From positions 74,348-138,347 of the forward strand of contig JACJZS010000004.1 of NCBI GenBank assembly GCA_020635515.1: a DNA stretch of 64,000 nucleotides. Reading direction: 5' to 3'. The stretch comes from Flavobacteriales bacterium. GTDB taxonomy: Bacteria > Bacteroidota > Bacteroidia > Flavobacteriales > Weeksellaceae. Of this stretch, positions 35,316 to 46,200 are shown in pieces (position 1 is the stretch's first letter; each line of letters begins with the position of its first letter). The position numbers and the translations under genes were made by a program. The notes below the pieces were generated by a model that had not been told where the DNA came from, ran no database searches, and saw only the letters and a program-made list of their open reading frames with translations.

Positions 35316-37669
35316 TGGAAACAAATTCAACAAATACAAATCAGCAGAAAGTTGATAAAAAGAACAAGAGAAGAAAAGCGATTCGCAAAGGATTATTTTT
35401 CTTTTGGTTTCTTTTTTTGATTGGTTTAGCAGGAGCTTTTCTTTTATTTTATGGAACCAAAAAAGGTTGGTTAGGTGAAATGCCAGATGTGGAAGAATTA
35501 GACAATCCAACAATATATGTAGCTTCTGAAATTATTTCTTCCGACGGGAAACTACTCGACAGGTTTGAAGAAGAAAAAAGAATTCCTGTAGAATACAATG
35601 AACTTCCTGCATATTTAGTAGATGCTTTAATCTCTAAAGAAGACGAAAGATTCTATGATCATTCTGGAATCGATGCTAAAGCGGTTGCTCGTGTTATCTT
35701 TTTTAGAGGAGAACGAGGAGGAGGAAGTACAATTTCGCAACAGTTAGCAAAGCTTTTATTTACAGATGAACGTTCTCAAGGTAAATTAAAAAGAGGATTG
35801 CAGAAGCTGAAAGAATGGATAATTGCAGTTGAATTAGAAAAAAGATATACCAAAAATGAAATTATTGCAATGTACTTTAATAAATTTAATTATCAGTATG
35901 GAGCGAATGGTATAGAAATGGCATCTAAGGTATATTTTGGAAAATCAGCAAAAGATTTAACGCTTGATGAAGCGGCAATCTTTGTAGCGATGTTGGAAGC
36001 ACCTACGGCAAACAATCCAAAGAGAAACCCTGAAAATGCTAAAGAGAGAAGAGATGTTGTTTTGGGAATGATGAAAAAACAAGGAAGGATTTCTGATGTT
36101 CAATACCAAGAAGCTATAGCAAAACCAATAAAATTAAATTTCAAAAAACCAGAACGAGCAAATCAAGGACTTTCTGCGTACTATAAGTATGAGTTGAGAA
36201 AAGAGATCAACAATTATTTAGATGAATACGAAAAGAAAACAGGCGAGAAATTAAGCTTATATGAAGACGGTTTAAAAATTTATGTTACCATAGATTCTAG
36301 AATGCAACGCTATGCAGAAGAGGCAATAAAAGAACATCTTACGTATTTACAAAAAGTATTTTTCGGACATGTGAGAGGAAGAAAAACTGCACCTTTTTGG
36401 GACATTAGTGAAGAGAAAGCAAATCGTATTTTTGAGGCAGCAATGCGAAGAACTCAACGTTATAGAACGTTAAAAGAACAAAATTGGAAAGAGGAAGACA
36501 TTATAAAAGAGTTCAAAAAACCTACAGAGTTAGAGATTTTTACTTGGAACGGATACAAAGATACAATTATGTCGCCGTGGGATTCTATTAGGTATCATAA
36601 ACACATTGTTAACAGTGGTATTATGGCAATGGAACCGCTTACAGGAAATATAAAAGCGTGGGTAGGTGGTGTTGATTGGAACTACTTTAAATATGATCAT
36701 GTAAAACAATCAAAAAGACAAGTGGGATCTACATTTAAACCTTTTGTGTATGCAGCAGCTATTGTAAATAATGGATATACTCCATGTACTACTGTTTCCA
36801 ATGCTCCATTTCGTGCAGGTGGTTGGAGTCCGAAAGGAGGAGGTACAGGAGGTGTACGTACGTTAAAACAAGGATTAGCTAGTTCTAATAATACGGTAGC
36901 TGTTCGATTAATGGATATTACGGGAATAGATAATACCATTGCAATGGCAAGAGATTTAGGACTGGAAAGTCCGATAGCACATAATTTAACTTCTGCACTT
37001 GGTTCGTCAGATACCTCTATTTATGAAATGGTAGGAGCTTATAGTACATTTGCTAATTATGGAACGTATATAAGACCTGAAATGATTTGGAGGATAGAAA
37101 ATTCGGAAGGAAAAGTAATTAAAGAGTATATTCCTGAGCAAAGAGAAGTACTTAATGAGTTGCATGCCTACTCTATGTTGGAAATTATGCAAGCAGTAAC
37201 AGGATACGGAGGAACTGGTAAAGCAGCAAAAAATTATATAAATACATCAATCGCGGGGAAAACAGGAACTACTAATGACTATGCAGATGCTTGGTTTATA
37301 GGAATGACACCTAAACTTGCTTGTGGTGTTTGGGTTGGTTGGGAAGACCGTTTTGCTCACTTTACAACAGGACTTGGGCAAGGTTCTAAATCAGCACTTC
37401 CTGTATGGGGGGAATTTATGCAAAAAGTATATTCGGATAAAAGATTAGGTTATTCACTAAAAGATAAATTCATTCCACCTAAATCATTGGAAGGAGAATA
37501 CAATTGTGAGTCATTAAAGTTGTTTGGTGGATATTCAGAAAGTTACGGAACGATAGATGATCCTATAGAAGTTGATGAAATTCCGCAAACCTCTAGAGGT
37601 TCTAATGTAAACTCTGGTCTGAATAATATAAATCAGAAGATTAATGCAAAAGATACATTAGAGTTTTAA
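35315..37669 (+). CDS. Class A penicillin-binding protein (PBP1a type)
   Basis: A 784-residue bifunctional peptidoglycan synthase in the inner membrane. One transmembrane helix (about 27-50) is followed by the GT51 glycosyltransferase with E109 in SKEDERFYDHSG and GGGSTISQQLAKLLF. The transpeptidase follows, with the active serine S472 (GSTFKPF), SSN and KTGTT (K649). The glycosyltransferase polymerises lipid II and the transpeptidase cross-links stem peptides; beta-lactams acylate S472. It is coupled to gldH by a 1-bp overlap and followed 1 bp later by a DUF4296 gene. Confidence 0.96.
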   Translation: METNSTNTNQQKVDKKNKRRKAIRKGLFFFWFLFLIGLAGAFLLFYGTKKGWLGEMPDVEELDNPTIYVASEIISSDGKLLDRFEEEKRIPVEYNELPAYLVDALISKEDERFYDHSGIDAKAVARVIFFRGERGGGSTISQQLAKLLFTDERSQGKLKRGLQKLKEWIIAVELEKRYTKNEIIAMYFNKFNYQYGANGIEMASKVYFGKSAKDLTLDEAAIFVAMLEAPTANNPKRNPENAKERRDVVLGMMKKQGRISDVQYQEAIAKPIKLNFKKPERANQGLSAYYKYELRKEINNYLDEYEKKTGEKLSLYEDGLKIYVTIDSRMQRYAEEAIKEHLTYLQKVFFGHVRGRKTAPFWDISEEKANRIFEAAMRRTQRYRTLKEQNWKEEDIIKEFKKPTELEIFTWNGYKDTIMSPWDSIRYHKHIVNSGIMAMEPLTGNIKAWVGGVDWNYFKYDHVKQSKRQVGSTFKPFVYAAAIVNNGYTPCTTVSNAPFRAGGWSPKGGGTGGVRTLKQGLASSNNTVAVRLMDITGIDNTIAMARDLGLESPIAHNLTSALGSSDTSIYEMVGAYSTFANYGTYIRPEMIWRIENSEGKVIKEYIPEQREVLNELHAYSMLEIMQAVTGYGGTGKAAKNYINTSIAGKTGTTNDYADAWFIGMTPKLACGVWVGWEDRFAHFTTGLGQGSKSALPVWGEFMQKVYSDKRLGYSLKDKFIPPKSLEGEYNCESLKLFGGYSESYGTIDDPIEVDEIPQTSRGSNVNSGLNNINQKINAKDTLEF

Positions 37670-37670
37670 T

Positions 37671-38024
37671 ATGCGTTTACTAAGGAAAGCAGGTTTAATT
37701 TTCTTCTTATTTATTTTGTCATCTTGTTATGAAACAATTTCAAAACCTACGGATTTAATTGATCAAGAGCAGATGATTCAAATGCTATCAGATGTTTACC
37801 TTTATAAACAATCAGTAGATATAGGAGGAAGAATGAATGAAGCAAAATACGATGATATAAATGCCTATATAACTCAGAAATACAAAGTGACCCCTATTCA
37901 GTTTAAAGAAAGCTATGCTTATTATTTTTTAGATAACGATAGAAGTAAAAAAATGTTTGAGGAAGTAAAGAAAAATCTTCAAAAAAAATACGATAAAATA
38001 AACGAAAATAAGGAACAAGAATGA
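37671..38024 (+). CDS. DUF4296 lipoprotein
   Basis: 117 residues with signal and lipobox ILSSC (Cys19), then YETISKPTDLID. The helical body with QMIQMLSDVYLYKQ and DDINAYITQKYKVT fits DUF4296, a Bacteroidota family of unknown function. It is packed tightly between the PBP1a gene (1 bp) and the epimerase gene (4-bp overlap), so it may act in the cell envelope. Confidence 0.85.
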   Translation: MRLLRKAGLIFFLFILSSCYETISKPTDLIDQEQMIQMLSDVYLYKQSVDIGGRMNEAKYDDINAYITQKYKVTPIQFKESYAYYFLDNDRSKKMFEEVKKNLQKKYDKINENKEQE

Positions 38025-39055
38025 GTACATACTTAATTACAGGAGCATCAGGATTTATTGGCTCACATTTAGCAGAAACATTACTAAAAGAAGGAAATAC
38101 AGTTATAAATGTAGATAATTTTCATGATTTTTATGATTATAAAATAAAAATACGAAATACATTAAATTCCATTTCAGATAATAGTGATTTTGCATTTACA
38201 GGAGATAAAAAAACGGATTTAGAAGCACTTGAAAAGAGAGTAAAAGCACAAAATTATTCTCTTTATACTACAGATATTAGAGATATCAATGAATTAGATA
38301 AAATAGTTGATTCTCATAAAATTGATTGTATTATTCATCTTGCAGCACTTGCTGGAGTTAGACCTTCTATAGAAAAACCAATAGAGTACGAAGAAGTAAA
38401 CATCAAAGGTACTATGAATCTTTGGCAACTTTGTAATAAATACAATGTAAAAAAGTTTGTATGTGCATCTTCTTCGAGTGTTTATGGCAACAATGAGAAA
38501 GTTCCTTTTGCAGAAACTGATGTCGTAGATTTTGCTATATCACCTTATGCTGCTACAAAAAAAGCGACAGAAATAATCGGACATGTTTATCATTCCTTAT
38601 ATAATATAGATATGATTCAACTTCGTTTTTTCACGGTTTATGGTCCTCGTCAAAGACCTGATTTAGCAATTCATAAGTTTACTAATCTTATTTATAATAA
38701 TCAAGAGATTCCTTTCTTTGGAGATGGAACTACTGCTAGAGATTATACCTATATAGATGATATAATCGATGGAGTTACAAAGTCTATAAAGTATGTTGAG
38801 AATAATTCTAATGTTTATGAAATTCTTAATTTAGGAGAAAGTGAAACAATTACTTTGTCTGAGATGGTTTCTACAATAGAAAATACGCTTGGTAAAGAAG
38901 CCAAAAAGAATATGCTCCCTATGCAACCAGGAGATGTGTTAAAAACGAATGCTCAGATAGATAAAGCGAAAGAATTAATTGGATACAATCCTAAAACTTC
39001 GTTCAAAGATGGAATCAAAAAGTTTGTAGAATGGTATTATTCTATAAAAAGTTAA
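38021..39055 (+). CDS. NAD-dependent nucleotide-sugar epimerase (UDP-glucuronate 4-epimerase-like)
   Basis: 344 residues of the extended short-chain dehydrogenase family: Rossmann motif GASGFIGSHL near the start, then the catalytic SSSSVYG and YAATK, and GDGTTARDYTYIDDIIDGV. The NFHDFYDYKIK segment and YGPRQRPDLAIHKF are typical of UDP-glucuronate 4-epimerases and close relatives. It interconverts sugar nucleotides for surface polysaccharide or glycan. The exact substrate is not certain. It ends the PSP1-gldH unit and overlaps the previous gene by 4 bp. Confidence 0.88.
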   Translation: MSTYLITGASGFIGSHLAETLLKEGNTVINVDNFHDFYDYKIKIRNTLNSISDNSDFAFTGDKKTDLEALEKRVKAQNYSLYTTDIRDINELDKIVDSHKIDCIIHLAALAGVRPSIEKPIEYEEVNIKGTMNLWQLCNKYNVKKFVCASSSSVYGNNEKVPFAETDVVDFAISPYAATKKATEIIGHVYHSLYNIDMIQLRFFTVYGPRQRPDLAIHKFTNLIYNNQEIPFFGDGTTARDYTYIDDIIDGVTKSIKYVENNSNVYEILNLGESETITLSEMVSTIENTLGKEAKKNMLPMQPGDVLKTNAQIDKAKELIGYNPKTSFKDGIKKFVEWYYSIKS

Positions 39056-39062
39056 AAAAAAG

Positions 39063-39093
39063 TTTGTAGATTAAAAAAAAGTAATTAGATTTG
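39063..39093 (+). promoter_or_regulatory. tRNA-Phe promoter
   Basis: TTTG (39063-39066), 19-bp spacer, TAGATTTG (39086-39093), 15 bp before the mature tRNA 5' end. A clean match to the Bacteroidota promoter. Confidence 0.75.
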
Positions 39094-39108
39094 CACTCCA
39101 ATTCAGCT

Positions 39109-39181
39109 GGTACCTTAGCTCAGTTGGTAGAGCAAAGGACTGAAAATCCTTGTGTCCCTGGTTCGATTCCTGGAGGTACCA
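39109..39181 (+). tRNA. tRNA-Phe (GAA)
   Basis: 73 nt folding into a standard cloverleaf: acceptor GGTACCT pairing with AGGTACC, D-arm with AGCTCAGTTGGTAGAGC, anticodon loop CTGAAAA with anticodon GAA, and T-arm CCTGGTTCGATTCCTGG. The CCA end is not encoded and must be added. It is a single gene, not part of an rRNA operon. Confidence 0.96.
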
Positions 39182-39188
39182 CATTATT

Positions 39189-39225
39189 AAACCCTTAATC
39201 ATTTGTAATTAATGTTTAAGGGTTT
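39189..39225 (+). terminator. tRNA-Phe terminator
   Basis: A 10-bp stem AAACCCTTAA / TTAAGGGTTT followed by TCTTTTT, beginning 8 bp after the tRNA. Confidence 0.75.
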
Positions 39226-39305
39226 TCTTTTTGCTGTGGCGTTACAAAAGAAGTGCACAATCAAATAATTTTCACTAACGTGTATCAATTATTTTGTAAT
39301 GAACT

Positions 39306-39357
39306 AAAAATAGTTGGTAATAACTTTTTATTTCACAAGATATTACCAACTATTTTT
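39306..39357 (-). terminator. purL terminator
   Basis: A perfect 17-bp stem (AAAAATAGTTGGTAATA and its complement) with an 18-nt loop and T runs on both strands, 26 bp beyond the purL stop. Confidence 0.85.
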
Positions 39358-39382
39358 TTGAACTATTATACTTTAAAGTAAT

Positions 39383-42300
39383 TTACCCAAAATACTCTAT
39401 TCCATTCTTAAATATATTATGATAATTTGAGTTTGGAATATTTTTCATAAGTCCTTGTCTAAAACGTTCAGGATGTCCCATTCTACCGTATATTTTACCA
39501 TCTTTTGAGGTAATTCCTTCAACTCCAAAAACTGATGCATTAGGATTAAAAGGCATTTCTAAAGCTATGTTTTGATTTGCATCAATATACTGAGTAGCAA
39601 TCTGTTTATTTTCTATTAATTTATTTAACGTTACATCATCTGCATAAAATCTTCCTTCTCCATGAGAAACAGGAATTGTATATACTTCATCTTTCATACC
39701 TTTCAGCCAAGGAGAATTCTCATTTACTACTTTTACATCTACCATTTGAGAAATATGTCTACCTATTTTATTAAACGTAAGTGTTGGAGCACTTTCATCT
39801 AAATCACGAATCTCTCCGTATGTCACCAATCCTGACTTAATTAAAGCTTGGAATCCATTACAAATCCCAAGAATCAATCCATCGTTAGCCAAAAATTCAT
39901 GAATAGCATCTTTTATAATAGGGTTTTTTAATACAGAAACTATAAATTTTGCAGAACCATCTGGTTCGTCTCCTGCTGAAAATCCACCAGGAAACATTAG
40001 TATTTTTGAACTTTCTAAAGCATTTTTGAATACTTGTATACTTTCTGCTGTTGTACTCTCATTTAAGTTATTAAACAAAAATGAATTAACTTTTCCACCT
40101 TCGTTTTCAAATGCTTGAACTGTTTCATACTCACAATTGGTTCCTGGGAAAATAGGTATTGCAACAGGAACTTTTTTCGTATTTACGTTGGATACAAACA
40201 CATTCTTTTTATTTATATCCGATTCAAACGTAGTGATTTTTTCTTTGAAATCAGTTGGATAAATCTTTTCAAATGTTCCTGTCCATGACTCCAATAAATC
40301 ATTCAAATCAAATTTATCTGAATTTATAATTAATTCTGGTTTGTCAATGGTTTTTCCTATTAATTGAAAATTTGCATCGTGTATTTCCTCATTTGAAACT
40401 ACCAATAACGAACCTATGGTATAATCAAATATATTTTCAGAAGTACAAATTTCTGCTCCTATCCCGTTTCCAAAACTCATTTTGGCAAGAGCAACTGCTA
40501 TTCCGCCTTCTTTAATTGTTTTAACTGAGTTGATTTTTTTATCCTTATTTAATTCATAAACCAAATCATACGCAGATTTCAACTGATTGTAATTTGGCAT
40601 TTTATCTTCTTGCACACTGTGTTTAAATAAGTAAATATTTTTTCCACTTTGTTTAAATTCAGATGAAATAATAGAATCTATATTTTCGGTTGCAACGGCA
40701 AAAGAAATAAGCGTTGGAGGAACATTCAGTTCTTTAAAAGTTCCCGACATAGAGTCTTTTCCTCCTATTGCTGCAATTTCAAAATTGAATTGTGCATCTA
40801 CAGAACCTAAAATTGAAGCCAACGGTTTCCCCCATTTTTGTTTGTCTGTTCCTAGTTTCTCAAAATATTCCTGAAAAGTTAAACGAATATTTTTATAATT
40901 CCCTCCAAGAGCAACGATTTTTGCAACGGACTCCACCACAGCATATGCTCCGGAATGCAAGCAACTTTTATTTGATAAACTTACGTCAAACCCCCAAGTA
41001 GCAAGAGAACACGTACTTGTTTTTCCTTTTAAAACAGGGAATGCTTGTACACTTCCTTCTGCAGGAGAAAGTTGATATTTTCCTCCGAAAGGCATTAAAA
41101 CTGTAGTTCGTCCCACAGTAGAATCAAACATTTCTACCAATCCTTTTTGAGAAGCAATATTAAGCTTAGCTAATTCTTCTTTAAATGATTCTTTTGTTAA
41201 TTTTTTATCTGTATTCCAATCAAAATCGGTACTGATTACTTCTACTTCATTGCTTTTCTGAACACCGTTAGAATCTAAAAATTCACGAGAAAGATTTACG
41301 ATTTTTGTTCCTTTCCAGTTAATTTCTAAACGATTATTATCTGTTACTTCAGCAACTTCTACGGCAAGTATATTTTCCTGTTTGGCAAGTTCTATAAATT
41401 GCTCTACATCTTTTGCATCTAATACAACTGCCATTCGCTCCTGAGATTCAGAAATTGCAAGTTCTGTTCCGTTTAATCCTGCATATTTAGTTGGTAATAC
41501 ATCTAAATTTACCGTTAATCCGTCTGCTAATTCTCCAATTGCAACAGAAACTCCTCCTGCACCAAAATCATTTGATTTTTTAATTAGCTGAGTAACTTCT
41601 TTTTTTCTAAATAATCGTTGGATTTTCCTCTCTTGAACCGCATCTCCTTTCTGAACTTCTGAGCTTAACGTATGAATCGATTTTTCATCATGTGATTTTG
41701 ACGAACCTGTAGCTCCTCCTACACCATCTCTTCCTGTTTTTCCTCCAAGAACTACTATTTTGTCTCCTTTTTTAGGATTCTCTCTACGCACGTACTCTTT
41801 TGGTACCGCACCTGCCACAAAACCAACTTCCATTCGTTTTGCCTTGTATCCCTCATCATAAATTTCAGCTACATGAGTGGTTGCTAAACCAATTTGATTT
41901 CCATACGAACTGTATCCGTGAGCTGCCTCTTTAGATATTTTTCGTTGTGGAAGTTTTCCTTCCATCGTATCTTTTACTTCTTCCAAAATATTTCCTGCTC
42001 CTGTCACACGCATTGCTTGGTATACGAATGAACGTCCTGAAAGTGGGTCACGAATTGCTCCTCCTATACACGTGGAAGCTCCTCCAAAAGGTTCTATTTC
42101 AGTTGGATGATTGTGAGTTTCGTTTTTAAATAAGAAATACCACGGCTCTTTCTTTCCATCAATATCTACATCTACTTCTATGGTACACGCATTTATTTCA
42201 TCGGAAACTACCATATTATCTAGCTTTCCTGTTTTCTTGAAATACCTTGCTGTCACCGTTGCCAAATCCATTAATGTGATTGGCTTCTGTTCTCTTTTTA

Positions 42301-43060
42301 ATTCTTTTCTCGCTTGTAAATAGCTATCAAATATTTGTTGTAAAGTTGATGCAAAATCTCCTGTAAATTTAATATTTTCTAATTCGGTAAGGAATGTTGT
42401 ATGTCTACAATGATCAGACCAATAGGTATCTAAAACTTTAAGTTCGGTTTCTGTAGGGTTTCTATGTTCCTCATTTTTAAAGTAATCCTGAATAAAAGCC
42501 AAATCATCAAACCCAAAAGCGAATGAATTTTCTGAATAATAGTCATTGAGTTCACTTTCATTCCAATTAATGAAATTTGCTATTACAGGAACATCTGATG
42601 CTTCTTCTGTTTTAGGAATTTCAAGTTTTGATAAATCTTTCTTTTGTGTTTCTACAGAATTGATTAAATAATTCTCGATTTTTGGTAAGTCATTGGCATT
42701 AATTCCTTCAAAAGAATACAAAATTCCTGTGGTAATTTTATGATTTTTTGTTCCAAGAATTAATGAAACTGCTTGTTCCGCAGAATCAGCTCTTTGATTA
42801 TATTGTCCTGGTAACGATTCTACTGCCAGTATATTATTTAGTTTTTGAATTTCTTCTGCATCTACTACTTTGTCTGCAACAGGATCTACAAAAACGGTAG
42901 TTAAGCATTTATTGAGTTCTTCATCAGAAAGATTAAACACATCATAAATAGAATACATTTTAATGCTTTCTATTGCAACTATATCTTTTAATTCGTTTAA
43001 GATTCGTGAACTTTCTACATCAAACTCTTTTTTCTTTTGTATATATATTCTGTGATTCAT
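39383..43060 (-). CDS. purL: Phosphoribosylformylglycinamidine synthase (large fused form)
   Basis: A 1225-residue single-chain FGAM synthase, which converts FGAR to FGAM with glutamine and ATP (fourth purine step). In order it has an N-terminal PurS-like domain; two AIRS-type ATP-binding halves with SDHCRHTTF, HNHPTEIEPFGGASTCIGG and GGKDSMSGTF; and a C-terminal glutamine amidotransferase. The amidotransferase has the nucleophile C1067 in GICNGFQAL and the late HGEGRF and GRMGHPERF. This large form replaces the separate purS/Q/L genes of Gram-positives. Its promoter region is a near copy of that of the TraB/GumN gene. Confidence 0.97.
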   Translation of the reverse strand: MNHRIYIQKKKEFDVESSRILNELKDIVAIESIKMYSIYDVFNLSDEELNKCLTTVFVDPVADKVVDAEEIQKLNNILAVESLPGQYNQRADSAEQAVSLILGTKNHKITTGILYSFEGINANDLPKIENYLINSVETQKKDLSKLEIPKTEEASDVPVIANFINWNESELNDYYSENSFAFGFDDLAFIQDYFKNEEHRNPTETELKVLDTYWSDHCRHTTFLTELENIKFTGDFASTLQQIFDSYLQARKELKREQKPITLMDLATVTARYFKKTGKLDNMVVSDEINACTIEVDVDIDGKKEPWYFLFKNETHNHPTEIEPFGGASTCIGGAIRDPLSGRSFVYQAMRVTGAGNILEEVKDTMEGKLPQRKISKEAAHGYSSYGNQIGLATTHVAEIYDEGYKAKRMEVGFVAGAVPKEYVRRENPKKGDKIVVLGGKTGRDGVGGATGSSKSHDEKSIHTLSSEVQKGDAVQERKIQRLFRKKEVTQLIKKSNDFGAGGVSVAIGELADGLTVNLDVLPTKYAGLNGTELAISESQERMAVVLDAKDVEQFIELAKQENILAVEVAEVTDNNRLEINWKGTKIVNLSREFLDSNGVQKSNEVEVISTDFDWNTDKKLTKESFKEELAKLNIASQKGLVEMFDSTVGRTTVLMPFGGKYQLSPAEGSVQAFPVLKGKTSTCSLATWGFDVSLSNKSCLHSGAYAVVESVAKIVALGGNYKNIRLTFQEYFEKLGTDKQKWGKPLASILGSVDAQFNFEIAAIGGKDSMSGTFKELNVPPTLISFAVATENIDSIISSEFKQSGKNIYLFKHSVQEDKMPNYNQLKSAYDLVYELNKDKKINSVKTIKEGGIAVALAKMSFGNGIGAEICTSENIFDYTIGSLLVVSNEEIHDANFQLIGKTIDKPELIINSDKFDLNDLLESWTGTFEKIYPTDFKEKITTFESDINKKNVFVSNVNTKKVPVAIPIFPGTNCEYETVQAFENEGGKVNSFLFNNLNESTTAESIQVFKNALESSKILMFPGGFSAGDEPDGSAKFIVSVLKNPIIKDAIHEFLANDGLILGICNGFQALIKSGLVTYGEIRDLDESAPTLTFNKIGRHISQMVDVKVVNENSPWLKGMKDEVYTIPVSHGEGRFYADDVTLNKLIENKQIATQYIDANQNIALEMPFNPNASVFGVEGITSKDGKIYGRMGHPERFRQGLMKNIPNSNYHNIFKNGIEYFG

Positions 43061-43091
43061 TTGAATGATTATTTACCAATTTGTTGTTTGC

Positions 43092-43134
43092 ATAAAATAA
43101 TTGTCAAAGATATTACTTTTTTAGCAGTGAAACC
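43092..43134 (-). promoter_or_regulatory. purL promoter, copy of a 43-bp element
   Basis: On the minus strand it contains TATCTTTG (43112-43105), a perfect -7 element, 45 bp before the purL ATG. The whole 43-bp block recurs at 47007-47049 with 2 mismatches, in the same orientation and at a similar distance from the next gene's ATG. Confidence 0.7.
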
Positions 43135-43203
43135 TCAAGGAATGCATAGTAATTACATTCGTAGATTCTTCTAGCTAATAGAGATTTTTAATTATAGAAT
43201 CAA

Positions 43204-46200
43204 TTAATACGGAAAATATTCCAATCCTGCTTGTTGATTACTAGTGATTTTTTCGGAACATGCTTTTGAACGATATTTATTTAATGCTTCGTCAATTACA
43301 GTTTCACTTAATTCATCAATTTTTTCATCGTATTCAATTTCTTTCTGAAATCCACTATAGAAAGTATTGATAATAGGTTTTTTATTTGAATCTAAAACGA
43401 AACCTACACTTAGTAAAATATTTTTTGATCCATAAATTTGATTAAGCGTTTCGTCCTTATCTTGCGGACTTAATTTATAGAAATAGAAAATTACAGACTC
43501 TCCATTAAATTCTTTTTCTTTACTGAATAAATATTCCATTTTTTGCTTTTCTAAATCTACATCATCAATGATGATAATTGCCGATTCTCTTAAATCTTTT
43601 TCAGAAAATTCATTAAAATTATTTTTTGAATCATTCAACAATAAATAGGTAGAGAGTAATGTTTTTGGATTGTTCAGCAAACTAACTTTTAACTCATTAT
43701 TAATTGTTTTTGTATGGAATTTTTCTAATAATGCGTATTGTAAAGTAATTTCTTTGACTTTAAGTTTCAAGGTTTTGTCATAGAAATTATTAACCTCACT
43801 TTTAGAATAATACGGATATAGGATTCTCATATATTTAAGTAAATCCTGAATTGTATCGTACGTATCAATATGTTCAGAATTTTCATCATTCATCTTGCTA
43901 AATAAAAATGATTGTACTCGTCTTAACTCTAAGTTTGCTTTACTAAAAATCAATTTCTGGGTACTTTTTAGGTGTTTTTTTTGCAATAATTTATTGGTGT
44001 TTAATGCATCGAGATAACTAAGTACATATTCGTTGTATTCAGGGATAAAAAAAGAAGATAACAAAGTAGAAACTAGAGAAACACTTTGTTTGGTGTTTTC
44101 ATTAAATTCCTTAAATAATCGATCCAAACCTCCTGTATGATCGGGAATAGGAATAATTTCATTTAATAATTCATCTATAATCTTATACGATTTTTCGTCT
44201 TTTTGGCTTGCTAATCCATTAAGAATTGTAAGTTGCACTTGTGCATCAAAAGTATCTCGGTAAAGTGTTTTTATATAATCGAGAGCTTCATTAGAAGATA
44301 AATCCGAAACTTTTGAAATCAGTTCATTTTTGTATTTATATTCTTCTTTTTTAAAAGAAAACTGTTCAATAAAATCTTTTACCGATTTTAAATCTTCATT
44401 TTTAAGTTTCAAATATTCTATTGAATTCATAGCAGAATACCGAATACTATCGTGTTCGCTATTTGCATCTTCTAAGAAAATGTCCCATTTCCCTTTGTAA
44501 ATAGATGGTATGGAATTTTGTGGTAGATAATCAATAGATTGTGAAATTCTATCAAGAAATTCTGATTTAGAATTATTTTTATCAACTAGGGTTTTTAGTT
44601 CAACAATCGATTGCTCAGAAATTAAATATTTAAATTTAATTGCTTGACTAGATTCTTCTTTGGTAAGTAATCCTTCAAAAACTTCACACTTTTTATCGGA
44701 ATCGTAATACTTTTTCTCTTGCTCGATTTTAAACTTTTGGTTTTTAATTCTATCAAATCCTAATTTTCTATTCCAATCTGATTTTATTTCTCCAATATTT
44801 GTTGCTCCATAGTACTCATAGTAACTCATATCTTTCGCATTGAGTATAGATTCTTCTGAGTTTTCATCGAACTCCGTTTTATCTGCAACCTCATCTACAG
44901 CAACAACTGCATCAAAAGTAAAATCATCATTTTTTATATTTAATAGTTTATTCTTAATTCGTGTAACAATTGAATCCGCATTCGTTTCATATTGATACTT
45001 GTGAAAAGGTTTAATATTCATTTTCACACTAGGGAAATATAAAGAATTGACAATATACTCTCTATCTTTAACTCTAAAATGATTAATTTTTGAATTATTT
45101 CTATAGTAACGTTGATTTTTATTGGTATTACCAAATAAGAAAATTTTCTTATTTTCTTCGAATGGTAATTCAAACGACAGCACATCTTTGACTTCGTATC
45201 GTTTGAAATCGTCATCTAATTTGAGTGACTTAAATTTGAATGAATCAAAAAACGTATTCGCTTGATCAATAGATGAATTTACGATTCCTAAAAGGTAATA
45301 CTTGTTCCCATTGATTATGGTTTTTAAATATGAATTTTGATTTTTAATAGACGCATTACTGATGTATTGATTATCGTCTAATTTAATTGGTTTTAATGTA
45401 CTTAACGCATCGTATTCGATTAAAAACTCTTCGTGAATTCTTTTGAGTTCGTATGCTTTTTCTTCTAAATCGTAATAATTATTTGAAGTATTTTCTAACA
45501 GAAAATAATACGTTTGAGTTTTAGAATCATATCCATAAAGTTGCAAGTCTTCTTTACTTTTTTGGGACTCCTCACCATAAATTATAGTATAGTTTGGCAT
45601 TTCCAAAGAAAAGTCACCAAACTTTGAAGTAATTCTTTTAAAACCATTCTGTGGAATATTCAATTGAAAATCATCAAAAATTAACGATTCGTACTTGTTT
45701 ATATAATCTGATTTTCCAGATAAATTAACTCCTATAATCTCTAGTGGTGTAATGTAAAATTGATGCCTTTGTAAATCTCCTGATTTAGTTTTGTTTTTTA
45801 TGTCGTATTTTTTTATAATTCCATTTTCTGAGAATAATTTACTTTTGATTTCACCTTTTATGTTTTCATAAAATAAACTATCCAAAGATAAATGATTAAA
45901 GTACTTGTCTTTTTCAGTTAAGAAATCATGAATAGGTATTCGCTGAATTTGCATAAAGCTTCCATTCGCTAAATCAGGACTTAAAACTCCTCCTCCAAAT
46001 TGATATTGAATTTGTTCTAAAACTTTTGCCTTAATTATCTTATCCGCAGAAACAAAATCAGTTTGTTTTGGAGAAATAAATAATTGGTCAATTTGTTTTT
46101 TTAGATTTTTACTTACCTCAGTATAATTAGAAAATACAGGTTTTACCTTATAACCTTTTTCTCTTAACGATTCTATTAAACCTTTTTTCCCAGGAAGATG

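Noticed and set aside
39109..39181. Integration site for a mobile island at tRNA-Phe
   Set aside because: No integrase gene and no direct repeat of the tRNA 3' end is seen downstream; purL follows after a terminator.
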